Source of the DNA: Inquilinus limosus | Lineage (GTDB): Bacteria > Pseudomonadota > Alphaproteobacteria > DSM-16000 > Inquilinaceae | DNA: 64,000 nucleotides | Reading direction: 5' to 3' | NCBI RefSeq assembly: GCF_002195995.1 | Contig: NZ_NHON01000001.1 | Span: 11,906-75,905, forward strand | Shown here: positions 26,942-35,796 of the stretch, piece by piece | Position numbering within the stretch: the first letter of the stretch is position 1 | How the letters are laid out: each line of letters opens with the position of its first letter | The notes under the pieces: generated by a model | Told to the model about the DNA's origin: nothing | The model's input: only the letters and a program-made list of their open reading frames with translations | Database searches by the model: none | Position numbers and translations under genes: made by a program

Positions 26942-27057
26942 CGGCGATACTCCGCGTCGCTGATCTGCTCCAGCCGGTCGACATTCCTCTCGCCCAGCGG
27001 CTCCTGGATGGCGATGTGAGTCAGCGCCGTGGTCGGCGTCGTATCGTGCCGATGCAT
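26938..27057 (-). pseudogene. 3' remnant of a cupin / carboxymuconolactone-type gene
   Basis: A 39-codon open frame whose product contains PTTALTHIAIQEP and ends RNVDRLEQISDAEYRR. This is the usual C-terminal tail of small cupin proteins found beside CMD and SDR genes (typical form HWHGAxPTTAMTHIAIQE). The metal-binding cupin core is missing: only a degenerate HRHDT remains in place of HWHGA, and no upstream frame continues it. Its stop codon overlaps the DUF2255 start as ATGA, so the operon junction has been kept. It may still be translated as a leader for DUF2255. Confidence 0.6.
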
Positions 27058-27162
27058 CGTGTCGTCCCGCGCGGTCGTCGGTTTCGGGACCTGGAATCTG
27101 GGGCGTGGCTCTCTTCCGATTAAGCGCTAGGATCCGCATGGACTTATAAGCAGGGCCGATCA

Positions 27163-28056
27163 ATGCAGCGTGGAAGCCTGGATGACCTGGCGGCCCTGGT
27201 CGCGGTGGCGCGGGAGCGGAGCTTCACCCGGGCGGCGGCGAAGCTCGGCGTGTCGCAATCGGCGCTGAGCCAGACCATCCGCCAGCTCGAAACCCGGCTC
27301 GGCATCCGGCTCCTGACCCGGACGACGCGCAGCGTCGGGCTGACCGAGGCGGGCGAACGCCTGCTGGGCACCGTGGCGCCGCGGCTGGAGGAGATCCAGG
27401 CCGAGCTGGCAGCGGTGAGCGAGCTCGGGGAGCGGCCGTCTGGCACCATCCGGATCACGGCCGGCGACCATGCCATCCGCTCGATCCTGTGGCCGAAGCT
27501 GGAGACCTTCCTGCCCCGCTATCCCGATATCCGGGTCGAGCTGGCCATCGACTACGAGCTGACGGACATCGTCGCCGGGCGCTACGACGCGGGCGTGCGC
27601 CTGGGTGAGCAGGTGGCGAAGGACATGATCGCGGTGCGGATCGGGCCCGACATCCGCTTCGCCGTGGTCGGGGCGCCCTCCTACCTCTCCGGTCGGCCGC
27701 GGCCGCAGGCGCCGCAGGACCTGGTCGCCCATCGCTGCATCAATCTGCGCCTGCCGACCTATGGCGGGCTCTATGCCTGGGAATTCGAGAGGGACGGGCG
27801 CGAGGTGAAGGTGCGGGTCGAGGGCCAGCTGGTCTTCAACGGCATCTTCCAGGTGCTGGACGCCGCCCTGGCCGGCTTCGGCCTGGCCTATGTGCCGGAA
27901 GACCTGGCGCGGCCCCATCTCGCGCAAGGACGCCTGGAGCAGGTGCTCGAGGGCTGGTCCCCGCCCTGGTCGGGCTATCGCCTGTACTATCCCAGCCGCC
28001 ACCAGACCTCCGCCGCCTTCGCCCTGCTGGTGGATGCGCTGCGCCACCGCGGCTGA
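27163..28056 (+). CDS. LysR-family transcriptional regulator
   Basis: A 297-residue regulator of the large CrgA/DmlR-like group. The HTH is at about residues 18-37 (FTRAAAKLGVSQSALSQTIR) with the linker helix RLGIRLLTRTTRSVGLTEAG. The effector domain includes GRYDAGVRLGEQVAKDMIAV and the C-terminal GLAYVPEDLARPHLAQGRL. It is divergent from the cupin remnant, DUF2255 and SDR genes, separated by 105 bp, and probably activates them in response to a small organic inducer. Confidence 0.92.
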   Translation: MQRGSLDDLAALVAVARERSFTRAAAKLGVSQSALSQTIRQLETRLGIRLLTRTTRSVGLTEAGERLLGTVAPRLEEIQAELAAVSELGERPSGTIRITAGDHAIRSILWPKLETFLPRYPDIRVELAIDYELTDIVAGRYDAGVRLGEQVAKDMIAVRIGPDIRFAVVGAPSYLSGRPRPQAPQDLVAHRCINLRLPTYGGLYAWEFERDGREVKVRVEGQLVFNGIFQVLDAALAGFGLAYVPEDLARPHLAQGRLEQVLEGWSPPWSGYRLYYPSRHQTSAAFALLVDALRHRG

Positions 28057-28178
28057 GGCTTAGGGCATGGCGGAGGGTGACATGACCCGACCGGCATGCG
28101 CCTGACCGGGCATGGTGCCCACATGTCCGAACCGGACATCAGTCGAAGCGCCGCGACCGGTCTCGATCGCCAGGCGTC

Positions 28179-28295
28179 TCAGGCCCTCGGGATGGCAGCG
28201 ATGAGCCTGCGCGTGTAGGGATGCCGGGGCCCATCCATTATCTCCGCCGTGTCCCCCTGCTCCACGATGTCGCCGCGATAGAGGACATAGACCCA
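28179..28295 (-). pseudogene. C-terminal remnant of an oligopeptide ABC ATPase (OppD/DppD type)
   Basis: Thirty-eight codons and a stop read WVYVLYRGDIVEQGDTAEIM then DGPRHPYTRRLIAAIPRA. This matches the segment after the switch histidine in OppD-like ATPases (typical VMYRGRIVEQGPT...HPYTRRLLAAIP). No Walker motifs or any other part of the protein is present upstream. Confidence 0.75.
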
Positions 28296-28303
28296 GCTCG
28301 GCC

Positions 28304-28414
28304 CGCGAACACGGTCAGCGCCGCGCAATGGGCGAACAGGGCCATCTGGTTGTCGTGATCGAGGGCGACGATGAAGCCCCACAAACCGGCCACATCCAAA
28401 GCCGCCGGCAGGCC
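28304..28414 (-). pseudogene. Fragment resembling a ParB-type partition protein
   Basis: In a different frame from the ABC tail, and directly joined to it, the minus strand reads LPAALDVAGLWGFIVALDHD then NQMALFAHCAALTVFA. The pattern ALDHDxxMALFAHCxxLTV is familiar from ParB-like proteins of alphaproteobacterial plasmids and integrated elements. The fragment has no start and no stop of its own. The assignment rests on one motif only. Confidence 0.45.
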
Positions 28415-28681
28415 CGCCGAGGGAGGCGGCCCGCATCCGGTCGGGGCGGTCGCGAAGGCCGTGCCATTCGCCTCCTCGCGGAAAGCGCGCCCGAACGAGC
28501 CACTCCGGGCTCATCGATCGCCCGCAGGCGCAAATCCCGGACCTGCAACCAACCACGCTCATGCCCAACGATGCACGATCATCGGACCGCCAGTCCGGCC
28601 ACAGCGACGGAGAGCTCGTCGATACAAGCTGACCAGCGGGGATTGATGGTGTCAGCGTCGGCCCCAGGGCGGAGTCTCCGA

Positions 28682-30199
28682 TCAGGGGGTGAGGAGGGGT
28701 TGGACGGCGCGCACGGCGGCGCGGATGATCCGGATCGCCTCGGCCACCCGGTCGGCATGGGCGCGGTGCACGACGATGCAGAGTCGCAGCGTCACCCGGC
28801 CGCCGACGGTGGTGCCGGACAGGCGCACCCGGCCGCCGGCGTTGATGCGGTCGAGCAGCGCCTGGCTCGCCTGGTCGGCCCGCCGCGCGGCCTCCGGGCC
28901 CGGCCCGTCCGGCCGCATGCGGAAGGCGACGATGCTGAGCGGCGGCTGCCAGGGCAGCTCCAGCGCCGGCTCGTCGAGCAGCTGGCGATACGCGAACTGG
29001 GCCAGGTCCAGCTTCTCGTCCAGCGCGTCGCGGAAGGCGCCGACGCCGTGCAGATGCAGCGGCAGCCACATCCGCAGCCCGCGCATGCCGCGGGTCAGCT
29101 CCGGCCCCAGGTCGGAGAAATCGGGCAGGCCCCGGCCGCCATCCATGCCGGCCAGATAGGCGGCGTCGGCCTGATAGGCGGCGGCCAGCCGATGCGGCTC
29201 GCGCACCACCAGGGTGCTGGCGCCGAAGGGCAGGAACATCGTCTTGTGCTGGTCGAGGGTGATGGAATCCGCCTGCTCCATGCCGCGCAGCCGGGTCTGG
29301 CCGCGCCGGGTGAGGCGGAACATGCCGCCATAGGCGCCGTCGATGTGGAACCACAGCCCCTCGCGCCGGGCGATCGCCGCCATCTCCGGCAGCGGGTCGA
29401 TCGCGCCGGTGTTGGTGGTGCCGGCGGTGCCGACCACCAGGAAGGGTCGCTTCCCGGCCGCGCGGTCATCGGCGATCATGCCGGCCAGCGCGTCCGGGTC
29501 GAGGCCCAGCGCCGCGTCACAGGGAACGATGCGCACCGCCTCGGCCGCCAGGCCGGCCAGCCGCGCCGCCTTGGCCACCGAATGATGCGTCTCGGCACTC
29601 GCATAGAGCGTGCCGCCGGCCAGGTCGTCGCCCAGCCCGGCATGGCGGGCGGCGATCACGGCGCACAGCGTGGCCATCGATCCGCCGGTCAGCAGCAGGC
29701 CGCCGCTGCCCTCCGGCAGGCCGCAGATCCCGGCCAGCCAGCGCACCATCCCCTGCTCCAGCGCCACCATCGCCGGGGCGGCGAAGGCATGGCCGACATA
29801 GCGGTTGGTGGCGCCGCTGTAGAGATCCGCCACCGCCGAGGTGAACAGGCCGCCGCCCGGGATGTAGGCGTAGAAGCCGGGGCTGCCCGCCTCATAGGCA
29901 TAGGATGAGGCCTGGTCGAGCCGGTCGAGCAGCGGCTCCAGCTCGCCCGGCCCTTCGGGCGGCGGCGCCAGCATCGCCCGGATCAGCTCCGGCGGCGCGT
30001 CGCCGGCGGAGGCGGCCGGCCGGTCCGGCAGGCTCTCGACGAAGGCAATGGCGCGGCGCAGCACCGCCTGCCCCATCGCGGCCATGGCGTCGCGGCCGAG
30101 CTCCAGCGGATGGCTGGCCCGGCGCGGCGGCGCGGCAGCCACAGCGGGATCGGCCGCGGCCAGCAGGCTGGTGTCACAGGGATGGTCCGTGTCGGCCAT
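28682..30199 (-). CDS. Group II PLP-dependent amino-acid decarboxylase
   Basis: A 505-residue pyridoxal-phosphate enzyme of the aromatic-L-amino-acid/glutamate decarboxylase family. The cofactor Asp is D287 (HIDGAYGG), the Schiff-base lysine K319 (LDQHKTMFLPFG), and the His stacking on the ring is in ASAETHHSVAKAAR. It probably converts an amino acid to an amine plus CO2; the substrate cannot be read from sequence. AGGAGCC precedes the ATG. It starts only 36 nt after the last RTX gene on the same strand and may be the tenth gene of that transcript; no terminator was seen between them. Confidence 0.92.
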   Translation of the reverse strand: MADTDHPCDTSLLAAADPAVAAAPPRRASHPLELGRDAMAAMGQAVLRRAIAFVESLPDRPAASAGDAPPELIRAMLAPPPEGPGELEPLLDRLDQASSYAYEAGSPGFYAYIPGGGLFTSAVADLYSGATNRYVGHAFAAPAMVALEQGMVRWLAGICGLPEGSGGLLLTGGSMATLCAVIAARHAGLGDDLAGGTLYASAETHHSVAKAARLAGLAAEAVRIVPCDAALGLDPDALAGMIADDRAAGKRPFLVVGTAGTTNTGAIDPLPEMAAIARREGLWFHIDGAYGGMFRLTRRGQTRLRGMEQADSITLDQHKTMFLPFGASTLVVREPHRLAAAYQADAAYLAGMDGGRGLPDFSDLGPELTRGMRGLRMWLPLHLHGVGAFRDALDEKLDLAQFAYRQLLDEPALELPWQPPLSIVAFRMRPDGPGPEAARRADQASQALLDRINAGGRVRLSGTTVGGRVTLRLCIVVHRAHADRVAEAIRIIRAAVRAVQPLLTP

Positions 30200-30235
30200 G
30201 ATGGCTCCTGGTTGAGAAATGAGGCCGATGCGCGG

Positions 30236-32203
30236 CTACAGCACGAAATCCGACGCCTGCAGGGCGATCTGGCCGGAAAGCTGGATGTGGAAGTCCGAGA
30301 CGCCGTCTCCGGTCACGTCGCCGGCGACGGTGGTCACGCCGGGGGCGGTGAAGGCGAAGCGCAGCTGGCCGGCGACGCCGGTGAACAGGCCGTTGCCGAT
30401 GAAGGTGAAGTCCTGGTCGCCGGACACCTTGAGGTTGGCGTCGATCCCATCCAGGTCGATCCGGTCGCCCTGGGCGCGGCTGAAATCGGCGATCCGGTCG
30501 GCATTCGCCCCGACGGCGCTGTCGCCGGCCGCGGCGAAGATGAAGCGGTCGGCGCCGAGGCCGCCAGAGAGCGTATCCTTGCCGCCCGCGCCCGCGAGCA
30601 GGTCGTTGCCGCCGAAGCCGTTGAGGACATTGGCGGCGCCGTTGCCGGTGAGGGTATCGCCAGCGTCGCCGCCATTGACGTTCTCGATGCCGATAAGCTT
30701 GTCCTGGCCCGCCTCGCCGCCGCTTTCGAGCCTGGTGTCGCCGAGATTGACCTTCACCCCGGCGGTGGAGCCGAAATAGGTGGCGAGGTCGGTGCCGTCG
30801 CCGCCATCCAGCGTGTCGCCGCCATTGCCGCCGCGGAGGATGTCGTTGCCGGCGAGCCCCTGCAGGACATTCACCCCGCCGGAGCCGGTCAGCCGGTCGT
30901 TGCCGAGGCTGCCGGCGAGATTCTCGATGCCCGTCAGCGTGTCGCCGGCCGCATGGCCACCGCTCGCCGTCCCGACCGCGAGGTCGACCGCCACCCCAAC
31001 GCTGCCATCCTCGTAGCTGGCGGTGTCGATGCCGAGGCCGCCGATCAGCTGGTCGGCGCCGGCGCCGCCGACCAGCGTGTCGTCGCGCACGCCGCCATCG
31101 AGCTTGTCGCTGCCGGCCTCGCCGCGCAGGAGGTTGTTGGTGTCCGTCCCGGTCAGGGTGTCGGCGAAGGCGCTGCCCTGGAGGTTCTCGATCAGGGTCA
31201 AGGTGTCGCCGGCCGCGTCGCCGCCGCTGTTGACGGCGCCGGAGAGGAGGCTGACCGTCACCCCGGAGCTGCTGGTGCTGTAGCTGGCGGTGTCGATGCC
31301 CTGGCCACCATCGAGATCGTCCGCGCCGGCACCGCCGCGTAGCAGGTCGTCGAAGGAATTTCCGTCCAGCGTGTCGTTGCCGGCCCCTCCGGAGAGGGAG
31401 TCGTTGCCGCCCCCGCCATCCAGCAGGTTGCCGGTGCCGGACCCGACCAGCGTGTCGTCACTGCCGGTGCCGAGGACATTCTCGAAGCCGGTGATCGTGT
31501 CGCCGGTGCCGTCGCCGCCGGTCACGGCGTTGGTGGTCAGATTGACCGACACCCCGGCGGTGCTGCCGCCATATTGCAGCGTGTCGATGCCGGCCCCGCC
31601 GTCCAGGGCATCGGCCCCGGCACCGCCGCGCAGGATGTCATCGCCATCCCCGCCGCCGAGCGCGTCGGCGCCGATGTCACCATCCAGCGTATCATTGCCG
31701 GAAAGGCCCGAGAGCGTGTCGTTGCCGCTCAGGCCGAACAGCTGGTTGTCCACGGCCGATCCGGTCAGCGTGTCGCCGCCGGCGCTGCCCTGGATGTCCT
31801 CGATGTCGCCGGTCAGGGTATCGCCCTGGGCCTCGCCGCCCGATGCCTGCAGGCTGGTCAGATTGACCGTCACGCCGGCGCTGCCGTCGAACTGGATGAT
31901 GTCGCGGCCGGCGCCGCCGCTGAGCCTGTCCGCCCCGGCGCCGCCGACCAGCCTGTCGTTGAGATCGCCGCCGTTGAGGATGTCGTCGCCGACCTCGCCG
32001 TTCAGGATATCATTGCCGGCGAGGCCATTCAGGGTGTCGCGGCCGCCGCCGGCGAAGACGATATCACCGCCCCCTGCCGCGTTGATGGTATCGTCGCCGT
32101 TGGTGGCATCGCCGAACACAGTGAAGATGGCGCTCGGGGGCGTCCTGCCGTCGCCGGCGACATGGACGAAGTCCGGATTATCGGTCGTGGTGAAATTGGC
32201 CAT
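30236..32203 (-). CDS. RTX calcium-binding protein A (5 modules)
   Basis: A 655-residue hemolysin-type Ca2+-binding protein, probably secreted by a type I system. After a 20-40-residue N-terminal cap (MANFTTTDNPDFVHVAGDG) it is almost entirely RTX nonapeptides (GGxGxDxLx). These are arranged in five larger modules, each with a strand pair like AGVSVNL and a closing D/IENxxGS segment. The C-terminal about 110 residues (GADRFIF, ADRIADFSRAQGDRIDLD, SDFHIQLSGQIALQASDFVL) are a serralysin-type secretion domain. There is no signal peptide, no cysteine and only five lysines, none in about the first 390 residues. No catalytic or pore-forming domain is visible. It lies 83 nt after the DUF924 gene. 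Confidence 0.9.
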   Translation of the reverse strand: MANFTTTDNPDFVHVAGDGRTPPSAIFTVFGDATNGDDTINAAGGGDIVFAGGGRDTLNGLAGNDILNGEVGDDILNGGDLNDRLVGGAGADRLSGGAGRDIIQFDGSAGVTVNLTSLQASGGEAQGDTLTGDIEDIQGSAGGDTLTGSAVDNQLFGLSGNDTLSGLSGNDTLDGDIGADALGGGDGDDILRGGAGADALDGGAGIDTLQYGGSTAGVSVNLTTNAVTGGDGTGDTITGFENVLGTGSDDTLVGSGTGNLLDGGGGNDSLSGGAGNDTLDGNSFDDLLRGGAGADDLDGGQGIDTASYSTSSSGVTVSLLSGAVNSGGDAAGDTLTLIENLQGSAFADTLTGTDTNNLLRGEAGSDKLDGGVRDDTLVGGAGADQLIGGLGIDTASYEDGSVGVAVDLAVGTASGGHAAGDTLTGIENLAGSLGNDRLTGSGGVNVLQGLAGNDILRGGNGGDTLDGGDGTDLATYFGSTAGVKVNLGDTRLESGGEAGQDKLIGIENVNGGDAGDTLTGNGAANVLNGFGGNDLLAGAGGKDTLSGGLGADRFIFAAAGDSAVGANADRIADFSRAQGDRIDLDGIDANLKVSGDQDFTFIGNGLFTGVAGQLRFAFTAPGVTTVAGDVTGDGVSDFHIQLSGQIALQASDFVL

Positions 32204-32286
32204 GATCGGAATTGCCCTGCTGGTTGCGCGTCGCCCCGGTCTACGGCATCCGCCCACGCCCGGCTGTCACCCGGGGAACAGCGCGG

Positions 32287-32928
32287 TCAGGACGGTTTCA
32301 GCCCCGGCGGACGGCGCAGATGGGCCAGGTCGCCCTGCGCCAGCCACGCCGCCTCCTCCGCCGTCGAGGCGCGGCCGAGGATCGGGTTGCGGTGCGGGAA
32401 CCGGCCGAAGCGGGAGACGATCTCGAGATGGGCCCGCGCCTGGCCGACATGGAACCGGTACAGCGGCCGCAGCCGTTCCGGCGCCTCGGCCGCCACCAGC
32501 GCGGCCATCGCCACCACCTGCTTCAGCCGGGCGCGGTGGTCCGGCCCCTCGGCATGGGCCAGGGGCAGCAGGAAGAAGATCTGCTCCCACGGCCGGGACA
32601 GCGCGTCGTAATGGCCGATCGCCAGCCCTTCCCGGGCGATCCGCAGCGCGGCCTCGTCGCCGGCATAGGCCTCGCGCCGGCCGGCGAACAGCCCGCGCGG
32701 GAACTGGTCCAGCACCACGATCAGCGACAGCCGCCCGAGCGGCGTGTCGAGCCAGGGGTCGAGGCCGCCGGCATGGGCCGTCGCCAGCAGCGGCGCCAGC
32801 GGCATCAGCTCGGCATTGGCGCCGCCGCCGAACCACCAGCCATGCAGCCGCAGATGCGCTTCCAGATCGGCCTCGTCGAGGCCGTCCGGGAACCAGAAGT
32901 GATAGACCCTGCGCCAGTCCTGGGTCAT
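32287..32928 (-). CDS. DUF924 family protein
   Basis: A 213-residue soluble helical protein. DUF924 landmarks are VYHFWFP near the N-terminus, LGRLSLIVVLDQFPRGLFAG, RPWEQIFFLLPLAHAEG and RFGRFPHRNPILGRAST. The function is unknown; the fold is TPR-like in this family. The start is the ATG at 32928. It lies between two RTX genes (70 nt after RTX B, 83 nt before RTX A), which is unusual because DUF924 proteins are normally housekeeping singletons. Confidence 0.88.
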   Translation of the reverse strand: MTQDWRRVYHFWFPDGLDEADLEAHLRLHGWWFGGGANAELMPLAPLLATAHAGGLDPWLDTPLGRLSLIVVLDQFPRGLFAGRREAYAGDEAALRIAREGLAIGHYDALSRPWEQIFFLLPLAHAEGPDHRARLKQVVAMAALVAAEAPERLRPLYRFHVGQARAHLEIVSRFGRFPHRNPILGRASTAEEAAWLAQGDLAHLRRPPGLKPS

Positions 32929-32998
32929 GGGCGCCTCCCCGGACGCATGCCGATGGCCGAAGGCCGGCCCCGGCTTCCCGGAGCCGGCCGGAGCTCCG

Positions 32999-35206
32999 TC
33001 AGAGCACGAAATCGGCGGCGACCAGCGCCACCGCGCCGGCCAGCTGGATGTGGAAGTCGGAGACCTTGTCGCCGTTGACGTCGCCGGCGATGGTGGTGAC
33101 GCCGCCGCTGACGGCGAAGCGGAGCTGCCCGGCGACGCCGGTGTAGAGGCCGGAGCCGATGAAGGCGAAGGCCTGGTTGCCGGCCGCCGGCGTGCTGGCG
33201 TCGATCGCCGACAGGTCGATCCTGTCCCCCTGGGCGTGGCTGAAATCGGTGATCCGGTCGGCATTGGCGCCGACCACGCTCTGCGCCGCATTGCCGTAGA
33301 TGAAGCGGTCGGCGCCGAGGCCGCCGGCGAGCGTGTCCTTGCCGCCGGCCCCGGTGAGCGCGTCGTTGCCGTCGAAGCCTTGCAGCACATTGGCGCCGGT
33401 GTTGCCGACCAGGCTGTCGCCGCCCCGGCTGCCGTTGACGTTCTCGATCCCGGCCAGGGTGTCGCCCAGGGCGTCACCGGCGCTGCCCTTGCCGGTGACC
33501 AGGCTGACCACGACGCCGGCCGAGCCGGTGAAGTAGCTGGCGGTGTCGATGCCGGCGCCGCCGTCGAGCGTGTCCGCCCCGGTCCCACCACGCAGCACGT
33601 CGTTGCCCTCGAAGCCGCGCAGCACATTGGCCCCGGCATCGCCAATGATGATGTCGCCGCCCTTGCCACCATTGACGTTCTCGATGGCGACGTAGCTGTC
33701 GCCCTCGGCATCGCCGCGGGTGCCGAGGCCGGCCTGGAGATCGACCGTTACCGCGGCGGTGGCGCCGAAGAAGCTGACGAGGTCAGCGGCACCGGGAGCA
33801 TCGGCGCCGCGGCCATCCAGGAAATCCGCCCCGGCCCCGCCGCGAAGCACGTCATTGCCGCCCCCACCGAACAGGAAGTCATCGCCGCCCAGGCCGCTGA
33901 GCGTGTCGTCGCCCAGGCTTCCGACGAGCTCGTTGTCCAGGGCTGACCCGGTCAGATGGTCGGCGCCGTCGCTGCCGCCGATGTTCTCGATGCCGTGATT
34001 GGCGGCCAGAACGTCCCCCTGAGCTTCGCCGTCCCTGGCAATCCGGTCCGTCAGGTCGACCGTGACGCCGACCAGGCCGCCGAACACGATGGTGTCCTTG
34101 CCGGAGCCGCCGCTGAGCCGGTCCGCCCCGGCGCCGCCCCCCAGAATATCATCGCCGCTTCCGCCGTTCAGGCTGTCGTCCCCCGCCCCGCCGAAAAGCA
34201 AGTCGCCATCGCCGTTGCCGGACAGGACGTTGTTCACGTCGGAGCCAACCAGGACGTCCCTGCCCTCGCTACCGTCGACATCCTCGATGTCGCCCTCGAT
34301 CACGTCGCTGTCAGCCTCGCCGCCGACGGCGGTGCGGTCGGCCAGGTTGATCGAGACTCCGACGGTGCCGCCGTAGTGGATCTCGTCGATCCCGGCGCCG
34401 CCGACCAGATGGTCACCCCCTGCTCCGCCAATCAGGTCGTCATTGCCGTCACCACCGGTGAGGGTGTCGTTGCCGTCCCGGCCGGAGAGATCGTCATTGC
34501 CGTCGCCACCGTCGAGCCGGTTGTCGAAGGCCGATCCGACGAGATCGTCGCCCTGCACCGTCCCGATGACGTTCTCGATGTCATCCTTGATCGTGTCGCC
34601 CAGGGCCTCGCCGAAGGTGCCGGTGCCGCCGATGGTCATGTTCACGCCTTCGAGATCGCCGTCGCTGTCGACGTCGCTGGCGAAGTAGCGGATGGTGTCG
34701 ATGCCGAGGCCGCCGCTGAGCTCGTCCGCCCCGGCGCCGCCCTGGAGCTCGTCATCGCCAGCGGCGCCCACCAGGACATCGTCGCCGCCCAACCCCTTCA
34801 GGACGTCATTGCCGCCGAGACCCTTGAGCTGATTGGTTCCGCTGTGGCCGACGAGGGTATCGTCGAATGACGAGCCGTCGACATTCTCGATCGACGCGAA
34901 GCCATCGCCCTGGGCGTCGCCGAATCGCGCGGTGCCTTCGGCCAGGTTGATATCCACCGCCGCCGCGCTGGTGGAGTAGGACGCGGTGTCGATCCCGGTC
35001 CCGCCGTTCAGATTATCTCCCCCGATACCGCCGCGCAGGATATCATCCCCACCTCCGCCGATCAGGCGGTCGTCGCCGCCCATGCCGTTGATGACGTCGG
35101 CATCGTCGGTGGCCGCCGCGATCTCGTTGAAGCCGGGAGGAATGCTGGTGTTGTCGAACGCCACGTGGACGACGTCGTTCCCGTCGCTGCCGGTGATGCT
35201 GGCCAT
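32999..35206 (-). CDS. RTX calcium-binding protein B (6 modules)
   Basis: A 735-residue paralogue of RTX A and C. The N-terminal cap MASITGSDGNDVVHVAFDNT is closely related to that of RTX C. Six repeat modules follow, each with nonapeptides such as GGDDVLVGAAGDDELQGGAG and a closing IENVxGS-like segment. The C-terminal secretion domain is GADRFIYG, ADRITDFSHAQGDRIDLS and SDFHIQLAGAVALVAADFVL. No cysteine and about eight lysines are present. A good RBS (AGGAGAATATTC) precedes the ATG. The acyltransferase gene ends 57 nt upstream. Confidence 0.9.
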   Translation of the reverse strand: MASITGSDGNDVVHVAFDNTSIPPGFNEIAAATDDADVINGMGGDDRLIGGGGDDILRGGIGGDNLNGGTGIDTASYSTSAAAVDINLAEGTARFGDAQGDGFASIENVDGSSFDDTLVGHSGTNQLKGLGGNDVLKGLGGDDVLVGAAGDDELQGGAGADELSGGLGIDTIRYFASDVDSDGDLEGVNMTIGGTGTFGEALGDTIKDDIENVIGTVQGDDLVGSAFDNRLDGGDGNDDLSGRDGNDTLTGGDGNDDLIGGAGGDHLVGGAGIDEIHYGGTVGVSINLADRTAVGGEADSDVIEGDIEDVDGSEGRDVLVGSDVNNVLSGNGDGDLLFGGAGDDSLNGGSGDDILGGGAGADRLSGGSGKDTIVFGGLVGVTVDLTDRIARDGEAQGDVLAANHGIENIGGSDGADHLTGSALDNELVGSLGDDTLSGLGGDDFLFGGGGNDVLRGGAGADFLDGRGADAPGAADLVSFFGATAAVTVDLQAGLGTRGDAEGDSYVAIENVNGGKGGDIIIGDAGANVLRGFEGNDVLRGGTGADTLDGGAGIDTASYFTGSAGVVVSLVTGKGSAGDALGDTLAGIENVNGSRGGDSLVGNTGANVLQGFDGNDALTGAGGKDTLAGGLGADRFIYGNAAQSVVGANADRITDFSHAQGDRIDLSAIDASTPAAGNQAFAFIGSGLYTGVAGQLRFAVSGGVTTIAGDVNGDKVSDFHIQLAGAVALVAADFVL

Positions 35207-35263
35207 GAATATTCTCCTGATTGTCTTGAGGATGGACCGGTCGCGACCGGCCCATGCGTCGGG

Positions 35264-35782
35264 TCAGCGGCCGATGTGACCTTCGACGAAGTCGTTGACG
35301 GACAGGCGCATCGGGCGGGTGCGGCCGTCCCGATAGTGGCGCTTGAAATAGACCAGCCGCTTGTCGCGGATCGCCAGTCGTGCTGCGGCCAGGACGGCGC
35401 GGTTGACCGTGGGGCCGTCCGCCGACCAGGCGTTGATGACGATGCAGTCGCCGTCGCGGGCGTCGAAATCCGAGACGTCGCCGCGGCCTTGCAGCCAGGC
35501 CTCGGCCTTCGCCTCGCCGGTCACGGCCCAGCCGAGGAAACCGACCACCCGGCCGGCCTCGTCGACGACGAAGTGGCAGTGGCCGCGGTTGACCTGCCCG
35601 ACCAGCACGCGCGACCAGCTGCCGAAGGGCAGCGCCGCGAAGGCCGGCTTGGTCATCAGATGGCTGACCGCCAAGCCCAGCGCCGCTGCCGCGCTGCGCG
35701 GTCGCGCCAGGCGCAGCCGGCGCCGCGGTGCCGGGCCATCCCTGCCGGAAGAGGCCTCGGGTTCAGCGGCAGCGAAGGCCAT
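35264..35782 (-). CDS. HlyC-like RTX toxin-activating lysine acyltransferase
   Basis: A 172-residue cytoplasmic protein of the toxin-activating acyltransferase family, which transfers an acyl chain from acyl-ACP to internal lysines of RTX toxins. By hand alignment ALGLAVSHLMTKPAFAALPF corresponds to the HlyC N-terminal catalytic segment, with H41 in the position of HlyC His23. GRVVGFLGWAVTGEA corresponds to the conserved P/RVAYCSWANLS strand. The acidic residue expected in the IDW segment (HlyC Asp92) appears to be N117 in CIVINAWSADG. The gene sits 14 nt after RTX C and 57 nt before RTX B. The family call is good; activity is uncertain because of the Asn and because the RTX neighbours are lysine-poor. 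Confidence 0.75.
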   Translation of the reverse strand: MAFAAAEPEASSGRDGPAPRRRLRLARPRSAAAALGLAVSHLMTKPAFAALPFGSWSRVLVGQVNRGHCHFVVDEAGRVVGFLGWAVTGEAKAEAWLQGRGDVSDFDARDGDCIVINAWSADGPTVNRAVLAAARLAIRDKRLVYFKRHYRDGRTRPMRLSVNDFVEGHIGR

Positions 35783-35796
35783 GGTCTCCTCCCGGC

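Larger units (their letters stand above)
28057..28681. other. Gap with gene fragments and no intact gene
   Basis: These 625 bases between the LysR and the PLP-decarboxylase gene contain no gene with both ends. Two unrelated minus-strand protein tails are described separately (28179-28295 and 28304-28414). The remainder, about 28415-28680, shows no recognisable coding or structural signal. Confidence 0.6.

Noticed and set aside
28057-28681. A complete ABC transporter gene next to the LysR gene
   Set aside because: Only the last 38 residues are present; Walker motifs are missing.
32999-35206. RTX B as a pore-forming toxin or protease
   Set aside because: No hydrophobic helical domain and no HExxH motif; only repeats, cap and secretion domain.
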